A stretch of 64,000 nucleotides of DNA from Eucalyptus grandis (taxonomy: Eukaryota > Streptophyta > Magnoliopsida > Myrtales > Myrtaceae): the NCBI RefSeq assembly GCF_016545825.1, contig NC_052617.1:4856600-4920599 (forward strand). Reading direction: 5' to 3'. The translations under genes were made by a program, and so were the position numbers. Positions within the stretch are counted from its first letter, which is position 1. Every line of letters begins with the position of its first letter. Shown here one piece after another: positions 32,466 to 44,559 of this stretch. The notes beneath the pieces are model-generated. The model made no database searches, was not told the DNA's origin, and saw only the letters and a program-made list of their open reading frames with translations.

Positions 32466-33115
32466 AGGGAGGGAGGGTTAGGTCGGGGTGGTGGTGGTGG
32501 GGGGGAGACGGTGGAGGGTGGTGGCTGGTGGAGACGCGGGGGTAGTTGGAAGACGATGGCACGGGAGGTAATTTCGGGGAGGTGTTGGGGGTAAGAGCGG
32601 GAGGGAATCGGTCAAGGAGTCAACAGATTTGATTATCCGGGACTTTTTTTTTTAAAAAAAAGGGGAAAATTCTTCACCTACACCTACCCTCGTTTTCTGA
32701 AAAGGGCGAAAATGTTTTTTTTTTTTTTTAAGCAATTAGGGGGGAAAATACCTTTTCACTTCCACCAACTAAGCGCCATTCATCGGCTCATCATTAGCGC
32801 CTCATGTGGACTATCGTGGTGGTCGGCTGCGCCGAGCCGGATCAGCCGAAGATCGCCACCTGGAGGGCTGGTCAGGGAATTTCGGGATATTCCGAACGCG
32901 AAGAATTATCCGAGTGCCAGAATAATAAGATCTCAGATCGGGTGAAAAAATAAAAATATAAGACAATTCTAGTAGGTTCTAAATTACCGATTTTCTTCGA
33001 CGACCCACCCTGATTTGACAAGCAACCCGTTTGCCTAAATTAAGATGAGTTGAATCTAGTGAATAAAGTAAATTCTTAACTGTTGTGAACTCAAACTTAT
33101 GAATCCTTTACCCAA

Positions 33116-33119
<4 letters not shown>

Positions 33120-33149
<30 letters not shown>
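33120..33149. repeat. TA dinucleotide microsatellite
   Basis: About fifteen TA units in an AT-rich intergenic stretch. Confidence 0.9.
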
Positions 33150-33152
<3 letters not shown>

Positions 33153-36009
33153 TAAGAAGGGAGTTCCAGCAATTTATGTATTGCTTAAATGAAACAGGTA
33201 AAATTATAGGTCTTGAAGTGCTACGTGGCCGCCAGTCAAACCAATCATTAAGAAGGGAGTTCCAACAACTTATTTGCTCTCCTAAAGTCGAAATGAAAAT
33301 AGCTCATCTATAAATAAGTTTGCAAAATCATGATACATTTCAATTCTCATGTAATCATTGAAGTTGCTAGCTCATAGATTAATATTCATTCCACGTATCT
33401 CAAAATTCATTCGGACACCTTCCATCTCATTCCGTTTGCCTCAGTATTGCATGGCAAGCAAGACCTTAGAGTTTTATGTCATTCAATTCCCTCGTTTTGT
33501 CTCTATTACTTAATTTTAAATATATAATTTTGGCGTAGCATATACTTACGCATATTCTCTTGAAAAGTTCCATATTTTCAACTTATCCTCCAATTATCAA
33601 GGCAAATGAGAGAAGAATATCACTCAATTATGGACAAGTCAAGTCATCCATAAACTCTAATTTCACATTTTTCTTAGGATCCGCCATTTAGGCAATCCAA
33701 CCTTAACTAAAATCACCCCCAATTCTATCTCCACCCGACTCTCTCCTTCACCTCATTATACCAAAAACGAAAAACTCTCATCCCCATTCCTACACGCCGG
33801 AATCATCATTGCTCATTGTCTAGGGGACTCGCTTGATGCAAAAATCATCTGAACAAGGTTAGATGGTACAATATTTCTTCCCTACGTGATAAGTTGCAAA
33901 GCGTCGAATCAGATGGATGATGGAGACGAAGCCAATCGAGGCCTTGGTGACTCGAGGCGCTGGCCAAGCCACGACCGAAACTCACTTGTCTATAATCGCT
34001 TACGATCCGCTGACATGGTCCGAAATTTAGGGTTTTTGGCTTCTCGGTAAGCACGAAGACTGTTCAATCAAGACGTCTAAGAAAGCATAATTCTTCCCAA
34101 GATTCCTCGTTACCACCGCCGGCAGCGGGGCTCTCTAGACTTTCGTAATCGCGAATGTCGGGGGAGGACCATCGGGGAGTCACTTCAACTCGTGCAGCCA
34201 CCTACCCTCTTCAATAAAATAAACATTATATACAAATTCAAAATCTTGCAAGGGAGGAATTTAAGTTAGTGTTGGTCCCACCTTAATCAACTCGCCTAAT
34301 CATGATGGGTTACATATAATTGCACTTATCCTTTCTTTAATCATTTTTTTCCTCTTGTGTGTAAAACATTTAGCAATTATGATTAATCAACCAATCAATC
34401 TCTCTCTCCCCAACCCATTTTCCCTCTATCCTAAAGCTTGATTCTTCGTTTCAATTCCCATCTTAACAAATTAACTCTCGCCCTCCCTCATGGGTTGTGG
34501 TCCTTGCCCAACATAGCCGTGCCGAGCTCTAACCTAGTTTAAGCGGGACATGTCATGTTGCCAAAAAGTCCTTTTCACGTGCATCACTCATGCTCGTGCC
34601 TTGCTCGTATTGGATTGGAGATAATATATTTTGCTAAGTAACGGTGCGATTATTTCACTAAAATACTTCACGACAAAGGAAAGTATTTTTCGTGGAAATC
34701 ATTTTATAGAGCTACAAAACATAAGAATTTATTGTGACCTTCAAATATGGTTGGAGAACATGAGATGTAGATTGTAGAGGAAACGAGAGAATAAATATCA
34801 TATGCAAGATATTTTTTAGGGTTGCAAAAACTAGGAATTTGAAGACTTGCCAAAATGGCCTTTGCTAATCACTACTCAAAAAGTCCTGAACATCTCATCA
34901 ACACATAAAAAGAAAAAAAAATCAACAGAAGTAAAACAATTCAGGGCAATCATATAGCCAAAAGTCGAGACTTTCTTTAGGATATTATGGCAAATTTAAT
35001 CACACATATTAACGGTCAAAGATATACGAGCATCATAGCCAATTAAAGAATTAAAAGCATTTCTCATCTCCATTCTAAATCTTTCCTTTTTTATACTTAC
35101 CAAGAAGTTAGTTTTCTCGGTGGACGCGTGCATCCACAAAGCCTTCACGCATCGATTTGTAACGTCGAACAACTTAAGTTGGTGACGATGAGTCACTATT
35201 AACCAAAAAAGCAAAACTTGGCCTAATATCCCGTCTTCTTTTTGAAGACGAAAGTGGTTAGGTGAAGGATAAGATTGAAGAAGAAGTGGTTCAAAAGCTG
35301 GTTTAGGAAAAAACAATGGGCAGGAATGGTTAAAAGGTACATGGACAAAAGGACGGTGTGCCCACAGGAATCTGCAATACCTAGCAGAAGTTCATGATCT
35401 AGCAAATACATTCTGGTCATGGAGTAACTCTAGTTGCAAGGCATCACGAGCCACGGATAACATACCAATCATTCGTTAGAGCTAAACATTGGCATCGTGT
35501 AGAGCATCGCGTAGGTATCCGGATGATTAGGCTAGAAAATCCTAGTAATAGAATGGCAACCCTTTGCCTCGCAGCCTAATAAATACCCACCCACTCCTGC
35601 AAATGACCTTAAGCTCAAGGTCCTAGGAGTCATGCATCGTGGCAAAAACACCATCCACATGCTCCATGTTATGGTCCCCGCTCGCGCCAGCTCAAGACAC
35701 CCGAGGAAAGTCTTCAAGATCCGAATCGGTCCAACAAAAGCATTTGCATTTGTATTAAACCTGTCAAAATGGTGATCAACCCATTTCTTCACCTATATTT
35801 GACCCGATTCGCTCATTTGACAACCCCAATTCCTACAAATTAGTAATCTTGGTCAACAGAAGGCCCTAGAATCTGCAGTTTGGGCAACCTATCTTTGAGT
35901 AACTTCTCATCTAGTTTCAAATATCAGCAACTTGTAATGTGCTCAAGCTCAAGACACCTCGAAAGGACCACAAGAACACTTTCCAAGGCGATGAATTGGC
36001 CGAACATCT

Positions 36010-36692
36010 AGGATGCATTTGATAACATTTTTGTTCTGTGGAACAAATTTTTTTTTTTCAGAAACACTTTTTTCTATTTTTGTTTTCAAGAACAGGTTTT
36101 GAGCATTTGATAAATAAACACAATTTATGTTCTTAGGAGAGAAATGCGCTTGGTACGACTCCCAATATTTTTATTACTTATAATTCCTTTTTAATTTATT
36201 AATAATTTTATTACATTTTTCTTTTTTCCTTTTTCTTTTCTTTTCTCCAATTGGTCGCCGACTAGCGATCAACCAAACAAGGGCCGATGAGGTCACCCCC
36301 GAGCCTCGTCGTGACCGGGTGAGGCGACCTTGCCCATTGGCGAGCTCGGCCTCACCAAATCTGGGCGAGGTCAAGCCTCACCTAGCCTCGACGAGGCTTG
36401 AGGGGACTCGCCAATGGCCGCCGAGGCTTGCGGTGTCTAGGTGAGGCTTGGGGGGGGCTTGCCAATGGCGGCGAGCTCGGGGCAACCTCACCGAGGGCTA
36501 TCGAGGCTCTGGGGAGGTTGCCGGGCCTTGTCCGGCCGATTGCCAGTTGGTGCCAAGGCCATAACTAGCCAGGGGAAGAAGAGAGGAAGAGAAATGGAAA
36601 AAAAAAAAAAATTTGATTCTTAGTTTTTATTTATGGAGTTGTTCTCGGGAACAAGAAATAATTTATTTATTTATTTATTGTTTATTAAACGC
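36010..36692. mobile_element. Degraded TTTGGTAA-type MITE with GC-rich core
   Basis: The left end (GGATGCATTTGATAAC followed by GTTCTGTGGAAC) pairs loosely with the complement of the right end (AATGCGTTTAATAA, then GTTCCCGAGAAC). The core at 36245-36560 is GC-rich, with alternating direct and inverted GCGAGGC/CTCGCC words. It resembles the elements at 18.3 and 57.7 kb but is more worn. The exact ends are uncertain. Confidence 0.5.
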
Positions 36693-38187
36693 ATTTTTAT
36701 TCTAGTAGCTCCGACATTCTTGCAGAAATAGCACGCGCCTCCTTATTTCTCGAGCTACCGTCGGGTACAATATTCCAGCATACACATCGCGGCGCAGTGT
36801 GGCTTGAGCGCTCTACAATTCTTTGCTCTAGCCTCGTAGGCAGCAGCTGCAATCGTAGCTCAAGTCCAGAAAAAGTGACCATCCTAATTTTCGCAGCACT
36901 GTGTTCAGCTATCGCATCAGTTACGGAGCATCTGGCACCTTCCGTGTCTTAAAAGAGAACTCACAATATAATCGACTAAAAGCTCGATGAGAGGCAACTG
37001 TGATTTTGCAACTAGTCGGAAATAGAATGCACATCACGAACACATACAGTCTATCGCCAAAGAAAAGCCGAAAACGCCTTGCTCGGATGATTGAGGAACC
37101 AAAACCTAATCGTTCAGAAAGATCCCCCCTTCTTCCCACCAGCATTCAGAGCATGCGATCAGTGTGCTCAGGCCACCGGCCCATGCACCATTTCTCGAGG
37201 TCTATCTCTTGCCAGAGGTCGGGTGCACGCGCCGCTGCACACCCATGTTTTGCAGACTCCGGGCATGGTGGTCGGCTTGTCGCAAAGCAGATAGGTCTTC
37301 TGAGGTTAGACCTAACTCCTCAGGTGTCGGTTCATTGCAGGCTGATGTCTTCGTGTTCGCTTTATTTCTGCTGTAACATCAAAAGGATTCAAATATTTAG
37401 ATGAAAGCTTAATCCCCAATCCATGTAACAAGGATCGGCAAACATGCAATCACATATCAAAGCAAAAGGCATACTGAATTCTAAGACTCAGTTTCGAATC
37501 ACTCCCGTCTAGAATGCTCAAATGATTATCTACTTTACTTTAATTTCTTTTCAGCAGGATAGCAATTCTCAAGTAATCTTTCTCTAAACTACTTGAAAAG
37601 CAAGTCATGTTCAATATACAACTAATCACTAACAGCTCGAAATGCACCGGGAACCATTTCATTCCCAAATTGAGTTCCATATTTTTCGTATTTTGGTTGT
37701 TGTTAGGGATGGTCAATAGGCGAGTCTAGACGAGCTCGAATGTTACGCTCAATATATTGCTCTAGGCGGTCCATAATTCAAAACAGGTATAAGAATGTTT
37801 GGCCAAGCTGGACCGGGCCAAAGTGGGGCGGGTCGCGCTTTCTAATGTAAGGACGTTGGTCAAACAGGCCCATTTGTATTTCAGATCCGGGCGGGCCTAG
37901 CGGCCCATGCCTTTAGGCCCTGCTAATTCAATTGCTCCCACTGTATGCTGGTCATTATTGATCAGTCGGATCTCTTATTTTACACATAGATTAGCAAGTG
38001 ATATGAACTTTAATAGCGGCACACAAATAAAAAATGATTATCATGCATTCATTTATGTACATATGCTAAGGTTCCATGAATTTAAATATTTATGTTTGTG
38101 TTAAGCTTTTGCCTTGTAGATAGCTATCGACATGCTTTTTCAATCTAATTTTGTCGATTTATGCGAAATGGTAAAAATCAGAGAATT

Positions 38188-38382
38188 ACCACCGCACTAA
38201 GTGGTGCTCTGGCTTCGAGCTTTCTCCCCCTCATGAAAGAGAAGTTTGAATCCCCAGCACGTCGCAGGTGGACTTACCCGCTTCACGGGAGTGGTGGGTT
38301 CCTCCGTGGGCCCTAGGGTTTGCCCGCCGACTATTGGCTTACAAGTTTCCCTAGATCATCAAAAAAAAAAAAAAAAAAAAAA
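38188..38382 (+). mobile_element. SINE-type retroposon with poly(A) tail and perfect TSD
   Basis: A 195-bp element flanked by identical 9-bp copies of CAGAGAATT (38179-38187 and 38383-38391) ends in about 22 A residues. Near its 5' end AGTGGTGCTCTGG and, about 40 bp on, GTTTGAATCCC resemble Pol III A and B boxes of a tRNA-derived SINE. The perfect TSD and long A tail suggest a recent insertion. Confidence 0.85.
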
Positions 38383-38799
38383 CAGAGAATTCAGTTAATA
38401 TATATATATGTTTCTATTAACTATGGCTATTTGGGAAAATCTGTTACCACACACACATGTATGTGCGTTAAAAATGAATTTAATAAAGAAAGAAACGATG
38501 TGATTTGAGTACTAACAGCAAGGCATTTATGTTAATCAATTTAAGTTACCATTTCCTCCATTATTTGGTAACATATAGTTGTTATACACTTTTACCCAAC
38601 GTGTGAATAACTCACTGAAATTTTGGGTGGAATTTTAGAGATTGAAAGATGCGTTTAAATTTACTTTATGACGTAAAGAGATGAGTGGGAGGGCGAAATA
38701 GGGTATTCAACATAGCCATCATCCCTTAAGCTTTAATATTAGGGTTCCCGATGATTATTCAATTTGAATTATAATCACTCGTGCGATAACTCTAAGTTC

Positions 38800-38912
38800 C
38801 AATGTTGATGCGGTCGTTTTCGCAATTTATGAGCATATTAGCAGCCGAGAGGTGTTTTCAGACAAAATGAAGCATATTCAATGTTGATGCGGTCGTCTTC
38901 GCAAGTTTCGGA
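38800..38912. repeat. Short direct repeat (CAATGTTGATGCGGTCGT)
   Basis: The same words, CAATGTTGATGCGGTCGTTTTCGC and the variant with CTTCGC, occur about 80 bp apart (about 38800 and 38880) in noncoding DNA downstream of the first EXORDIUM-like gene. Confidence 0.75.
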
Positions 38913-39310
38913 GTGGGTTTCGACTTCGCACGCTCTGCAAGAGGCGAGAAAAGCTCCAAGAGTGAGTATAGAATAGGAATAGAGTAGGACTCTCCAAAAA
39001 AAAAAAAAAGGCATGAATAGATTAGAACACCGTTCATTTGCATTCAACATAACACCGGATTGCTGCATAATGCTGGTCATTTTGTCCATATTATAATAAA
39101 TCGAAAGTTTTCATTATTCCATAAATCAAATTATTCCACATATCGTTGCAACTCCCTATACATTTTTACATTCCTTCTCATCTGTATTCGCAGAATCTAC
39201 ACACGCACAAAACACGAACGACAAAGTAAGTACAAGTTTCCCCAAACATTTCCGAAAAGGCTTCATAACCTACGAACTCTTTTTAGCCTTTTCAGGATAA
39301 CGACTCACAC

Positions 39311-40246
39311 TCACACGGGGGTCTCGCACGCGGAGGTGTTCGGGTCCCACATGGCCGGCACCAGAAACTTGCGGCCATTAACGCCGATCACGTTGTAACT
39401 CGCCCCCGTCGTCTTGTCCGCCAGCAGCTGGCCGGGATACCCCGGGTACGCGCCCTTCCCGAAGATGCCCGTGCATGCGCTCACCGCCTCCAGCGGTGCC
39501 GCCGCGTCCCCCTGGTAGTACCCGTCGTTGAAGGGGTTCGTCACCGCCCCCGCCAGCACCGTCGCCAGGTTGATCACCATCCCGTCGACCCCGACGTCGC
39601 CGCTCGGCGCCACCAGCGGCGGCGTCTGCGGCCCGTACTGCGGCTGGTGGAACGGCCAGGCGCACTGCCCGGGGCACTGGCTGACCGCGTTCCCCACCCA
39701 CGCGTACGTGTACCGGGACTTCCCGGCCGCGCCGGAGCCGTGGGTGCCGCACCGGCTCATGCAGAACCCGTCGACCGCCACGTCGGCGGAGGTCAGCACG
39801 AGGTTGATCGCGAGCGCCCGGGCCTTGATGCTCTTGTACCCGGCCTTCGAGGCCAGCGCCGCCAGCTGCCCCGTCTTCAGCGACTTGCCGAGGGAGTACC
39901 TCTCGTCGAGGATCTGGGTCCCGACGGCGAGGTTGGAGGGGCCGCCCTTGTAGCGCGCGGTGGTGCTCCACCACGAGGAGACGGAGGGGGGCCGGGAGCC
40001 GGCAGGGGCGGCGGAGAGGGAGTGGAGGAAGTCGAGGACGACGGCGCGCTGGGCGGGAGAGAAGGCGCCGTACCAGAGGAGGTTGAGGGTGACGTTACCC
40101 TTGAGGAGGGGGCCGTTGTGGTACTTGAGGACGAGGGGCTGCTGCTGGACGAGGGCGGGGGCGGCCGGGCGCGGGCCGAGGCAGCAGAGGATCGCGAGGA
40201 CAGGTAAAGCGAGGCTGGCAAAGCTACTGTGGCTCGAGGAAGCCAT
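39311..40246 (-). CDS. EXORDIUM / phosphate-induced protein 1 (PHI-1) family protein, diverged copy
   Basis: An intron-less gene of 311 residues from the ATG at 40246. It has a hydrophobic N-terminal signal peptide (about residues 1-30, ending near AAPALVQQQ), then [59 protein letters not shown] and [13 protein letters not shown], all hallmarks of the EXORDIUM/PHI-1 family. Known role: secreted apoplastic proteins linked to brassinosteroid- and sugar-dependent cell expansion; the biochemical activity is unknown. An upstream in-frame ATG would add about 86 residues, but those precede the signal peptide and the TATA box, so they are not translated. It is only moderately similar to the three copies further right and belongs to an older split. 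GC-rich throughout. Confidence 0.93.
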   Translation of the reverse strand: MASSSHSSFASLALPVLAILCCLGPRPAAPALVQQQPLVLKYHNGPLLKGNVTLNLLWYGAFSPAQRAVVLDFLHSLSAAPAGSRPPSVSSWWSTTARYKGGPSNLAVGTQILDERYSLGKSLKTGQLAALASKAGYKSIKARALAINLVLTSADVAVDGFCMSRCGTHGSGAAGKSRYTYAWVGNAVSQCPGQCAWPFHQPQYGPQTPPLVAPSGDVGVDGMVINLATVLAGAVTNPFNDGYYQGDAAAPLEAVSACTGIFGKGAYPGYPGQLLADKTTGASYNVIGVNGRKFLVPAMWDPNTSACETPV

Positions 40247-40272
40247 TGTTTTTCTGAGAGAAGAGCGAGCAC

Positions 40273-40300
40273 GAGGCTGAGGCTGAGGCTGAGGCTGAGA
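40273..40300 (-). repeat. GGCTGA hexamer repeat in 5' UTR of the EXORDIUM-like gene
   Basis: Four to five head-to-tail copies of the hexamer lie 25-55 bp upstream of the ATG (CAGCCT on the transcript strand). Confidence 0.85.
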
Positions 40301-40343
40301 GATTGATATGTTTGGTTGATGATGGACAAGAGGAACGGCCATG

Positions 40344-40351
40344 TATTTATA
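40344..40351 (-). promoter_or_regulatory. TATA box of the first EXORDIUM-like gene
   Basis: TATAAATA on the minus strand, about 98 bp upstream of the ATG, in the context CAGTATAAATA. The same context and spacing recur in the copies at 48.8 and 56.5 kb. Confidence 0.8.
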
Positions 40352-41366
40352 CTGAAGAGGAAGGTGGAGTTGAGTGCGAGCTGGTGCGTGCGGGCAGGGG
40401 CATAGCTGGCTTCGAAAGAGAAAAGAGAGCGAGGAGGAAGCATCTCGGGAGCGAGCGAGAAAGACAAGACGCGTCCGATGGGTTTGACGGGTTTGGAGGG
40501 TCAAAACTCAAAAGGGCGTTCGTGCTTTCGGCCGGGGTTCGAGCTGGGGTCGACATCTTCTAGGACCCAACACGAGAAAACGCGACCTTTACAGGATGCG
40601 AACCGGACTCAAATCAAAAGAGCATCGCTACGCCTGTCCAACATGTAAATCGGATATAGAAAGGTGGTGCAAACGAATAAATTTTATGGTGGAATCGTTT
40701 CCTTTTTAAAAAGTCTTAACTCAAGAGCTGTAAATCATCTCGGCACACACGAGATCAGCACCGCCTAATACGTCTGGACTTGGCTTTTAAGAATGACCAG
40801 TAAATTCTTAATTGAGATGAAATTCTAGAACGGTTTATCGAGAAGAGTCAAGGCTGCCCTTGGCGGGCGTTTTCCTTGGGGGTTCCCCTGTTCTAATCCA
40901 CTGGGAGACAGGCTGCTATATTGTATTATGGGATCGTATTCTTTTTTTTCCATGTATTATTTATTTCCTGGGGACTGAATAAAATAATAATGGAATTCAT
41001 TGCCGATCCTGACGACTTGGCTGACTTAATTGGACCCCCTTGCGAAGCCCCCGAATTTGGTTTTGTTGACTGACGAGACAAACTCCAACCTTTTTCTCAG
41101 GTCCATCTCACCTAGAAACTTTTGCAGATTATCAAAGTCAAGTCGCATTTGGAGCCTAAAGCAAATCGCCATCATCAAATCCACTCCGCTATCATGAGCA
41201 CGCCACGCACTTGCTACCGATCATATTTCCGATGAAAAAATGACATGAATAATTTCTGCCTTTTAATCAAAGATGCAATATAATTTTTTAAATTTTAATT
41301 TATTTTTCATGATTTTTAAACTATAATTTAACATGTAATGTGATGTCTTGAACTTTTAATACTTTC

Positions 41367-41535
41367 AATGTGATTTTTAGACTTTTGATATATATTGAAT
41401 ATAATCCTTAAATTATATGAAAATATTCAATGTTATCGTTGAACTTGAATTACTAAAAATGATAATATTGAAAATTTTCATATAGTTCAGAAATTAAGTT
41501 CAACATCAAAAAATCTAAAGATCACATTGTATAAA
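41367..41535. mobile_element. Palindromic MITE-like hairpin
   Basis: Two arms of about 70 bp, CAATGTGATTTTTAGA..TATATGAAAATATTCAAT and their imperfect complement, flank a short spacer around 41440-41465. The DNA could fold into a long hairpin, like a Stowaway- or hAT-type MITE. TSDs were not identified. Confidence 0.7.
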
Positions 41536-41593
41536 TTAAAAGGTCAGTAACCATCAAGCACTATGTTCTTGAGAACAATTTGTGCTCGGAAAT

Positions 41594-41596
<3 letters not shown>

Positions 41597-41637
<41 letters not shown>

Positions 41638-41638
41638 C
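41597..41638. repeat. Poly-T homopolymer (about 40 nt)
   Basis: A pure T run inside a TTTGGTAA-type degraded element (about 41570-42205; words such as GTTCTTGAGAACA on the left and TTATCAAATACGGCG on the right). Confidence 0.9.
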
Positions 41639-43699
41639 TGATTTTGTTATCTAAATGAATTTCAAAGCATTCGAATGCGTATAGTACAATTGTTAATTTT
41701 TTTTATGACATAGAATTTCTTTTAATTTTTAATAATTTTTCAAGATTTTTTTTCCTTCTTCTTCTTCCTCTTCTAACTAGTTATTGGGCTTTAGCGATGC
41801 ATCTCTAGCCGGTCGAGGAGGAGGAGGGAGGAGGAAGAACAAGAAGTTACTAGACCTCATCTTGGTTTCAAACATTGTTTTTGGGAACAAAGAAGAAAAT
41901 GACTTAATTTAAGAAATTATTTCCTAAACAAAGAAGTAACTTTTTTTTTTACTTCGGTTTCATAAATTATTTCCAGTAACAAAGAAGTAACTTTTAAAAA
42001 ATTAGCTGATGTTACCAAGTGACTTTTTGTTCTTTTTTGTTAAAATTTTTTATTTACTTTTTCTATTTCTCGTTTCTGTTCCAAATCTATTCCATGAAAT
42101 AGAAAACTTAACTGATATTACCAAACCGATTTCTATTTTTCTTAATTCCAAGGAACAAAATAATTGAAATAATTAAGAATTGGCAGGTTATCAAATACGG
42201 CGTCTGTGTCATTTATCATATTCCCAATGGATGCTTTATAACGCGAAACTATCATAACTTCCGTATATGTCTACATGTAATCTGAGCACTGGATCCTTTT
42301 GAATCTTTTCTCCTTTCTTACCAATAGTGAGGTTCCCGATGCATCGTTAAATGTGTTCAGATATACAATTCGCGCCCTTCTTTCGCACCTGCAAAGTCGT
42401 TAAGGGAAAAATACGGTTGCGTACTCTATCCAAATATCTAGCTGGTTTCCTTCGTGTACACTCCATTTCCATGACCAAAGCCCTGCTTAGGCACGGCTAG
42501 GGCTATGGGACATTATTGCACGCATAAACGACACGGACGGGACGACGGAGGAGGCAAAGAAGACCACATGACATGATAAAGGCTAAGGAGCTGTTAAGAG
42601 AGGCGGAGCCACATCGGGCTTCGTTAGGAGAAAGGAACGAAAGGAGTTTAATGCCGCGGACGACTTTTGCGTGGAAAAAGGAGCATTTCCCACTAAGATC
42701 GGACCCCCCCCCACCCCGCCCTACTGTTTGTCATTTCGGGCAGAGAAACGAAACGCTCCCCCAACACTCAATTCCATTTACATGGACGGGCTGCGCGGCC
42801 GCTTTGATTACGCGTCGCGAATGGGCGATTGCCGTTGCGCGTCTGTATCATGAGGTCAGCGTCTCCTCTCTCGCTCTCGCGTGCGGGGCTGGACTCATGC
42901 AGGCGCGCGTTAACTATGGCCTGGGGCTCGCGATGGGGTGGTTGACTAGAACAGCTTGATGTAGAGCAGTTGTCGTTTACATGCGTGTCCCGACTATGGT
43001 TGAATGCTTTCGTGTATGTCTGCAGGATTGGTTGGCCAATCCAAACCATTTTCACCAAGAGAATCGAGAGTTGAACTGCGGTGTTGGTTGAAGTTTGGAA
43101 GAGTGATTTGCGTTGGTTTAGCATTTTGGATTCGATTTTGTTCAAGATGCTCTCGCGAAATCGACCTTGTCGTTTGGCCTTGACCCGGCCTTGAGCTGGC
43201 AAGGCGACGGCATGCGGAGTGGAGAGGGGATGACGTGGTGTTGGTGGGTTGTTGAACTGAGCAAGCCTCTTGAGCGATTTGGTTAAAGATGCAAGTAAAG
43301 TTAAAAGTTTTTTTTTTCTTTTCCTAAAATTTGTGCAATAACTTAGTGGTGTCCAGGCTGTTTCCACATTGTGGAGATTACCAGAAGCAACTATTTCCAA
43401 GCACTATATTAAAGTCAATGAATAAGAGTCTCGATATGTGATGAATGAAATCCAAACAGGGAAGGAATTCATACGTCTAATTGGAGAAGATAAAGTAGTT
43501 TTTGTATATGCTCGCCAAACAATCGGCCCACTTTGGAGATAGGGGTGGGGGCCCAGAACCGGGATTGGTTCCTGGGAATAGGGGGAAAAAAAACTATATA
43601 TGATTTATATATGTGATCTGACAAATTAGAGTGAGTAAGAAAGAATAATATTATAACTGTGCAATCTTAAACAACAACGGGAGTCTAAGAAAATTAGAA

Positions 43700-44294
43700 A
43701 AATTACAGAAAAAACCTTAAACTTATTACACTTATGCAAATTCAATATTAAATATTTTAATGTGGCCAATTTAATCTTAAACATTTTTAACAATTTATTA
43801 ATTCAATTCTAAATTTTTAGCAGATTTACCAATTTAGTTTAAGCCTTTTGATGATTTGTCAATTTAGTTTTTCTAACTAATTTTGATACAAAATCGCCGA
43901 TGTGGATAACTTTTATAATTTTTTTATTTTCTAAATTTTTCCTTTTTTCTCTTTCTTTTTCCCTACAATGGCCATTGGGAAGGGCAACCTTTGCTACCCA
44001 ATGAGGGCAACTCTTGCCTAGGCAAGTCAACCCTCACCCGAGGTCGGTAGGGCGTTGAGGCTGTCATTGGTGGCTAGTGAAGGGAAAAAAAAAAGAAAAT
44101 GAAAAAATAAGACAAATTTCAAGAAACTAAAAAAATGCAAAAATTATCTACCTCAATGATTTCCGGCGAATAGTATAGCTAGAATGACTTGATAAAATGT
44201 CAAAAGATTTATAACTAAATAAACTAAATTGAAAATTTTAGGCCTAAATTGGCTGAGTGCAATAAGTTTAGGATTTTTTTTTGTGGGTAATTTC
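43700..44294. mobile_element. MULE-like non-autonomous element, about 0.6 kb
   Basis: The left end AATTACAGAAAAAACCTTAAAC and the complement of the right end (AAATTACCCACAAAAAAAAATCC then TAAACTTATTGCAC) form long imperfect inverted repeats. The core is GC-rich (CCAATGAGGGCAACTCTTGCC region). It is the same family as the copies at 49.87 and 57.5 kb. The superfamily call is from TIR length and style; no TSD was confirmed. Confidence 0.6.
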
Positions 44295-44318
44295 CCCTTT
44301 CTAGAAAGCCCTAACTTA

Positions 44319-44559
44319 GGCTTCATTTGTTTCACAAAAATGACTAACATATAAAATATTTTTCAAAAAATGATGGCTTTTATCGTTTAAAATAATCATC
44401 CAATGGAAAGTCTTTTTATTATAAACAACAATTTCTGTCTAAATAATTTTGTAAATGATGAAAATATTTTTACTCGTTAATTCTCATGAGTGATTCGAGC
44501 AATTATTTTTTTGGAAGATATTTTGCAAACCATTCGTTTTTCGCTTAACAAACACGCCC
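44319..44559. mobile_element. Small MITE (about 241 bp)
   Basis: The left end GGCTTCATTTGTTTCAC and the complement of the right end GGGCGTGTTTGTTAAGC form an imperfect inverted repeat around an AT-rich body. TTA precedes the left end, but no matching right flank was found. Tentatively Harbinger- or hAT-like. Confidence 0.5.

Larger units (their letters stand above)
32466..38187. other. Intergenic: repeats, no convincing gene
   Basis: About 5.7 kb without a recognisable coding sequence. Open frames at 33845-34054, 34996-35420 and 35532-35792 (minus strand) have no domain I recognise and look like decayed or chance frames. The stretch at about 37707-37930 starts with TAGGGATGG and is rich in GGCC words, which is suggestive of a decayed hAT-type element. 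A TTTGGTAA-family element at 36010-36692 is listed separately. Confidence 0.5.

Noticed and set aside
42573..43400. Overlapping frames of 128 (+) and 210 (-) codons
   Set aside because: No domains, opposite strands overlap, and the surrounding DNA is repeat-like.
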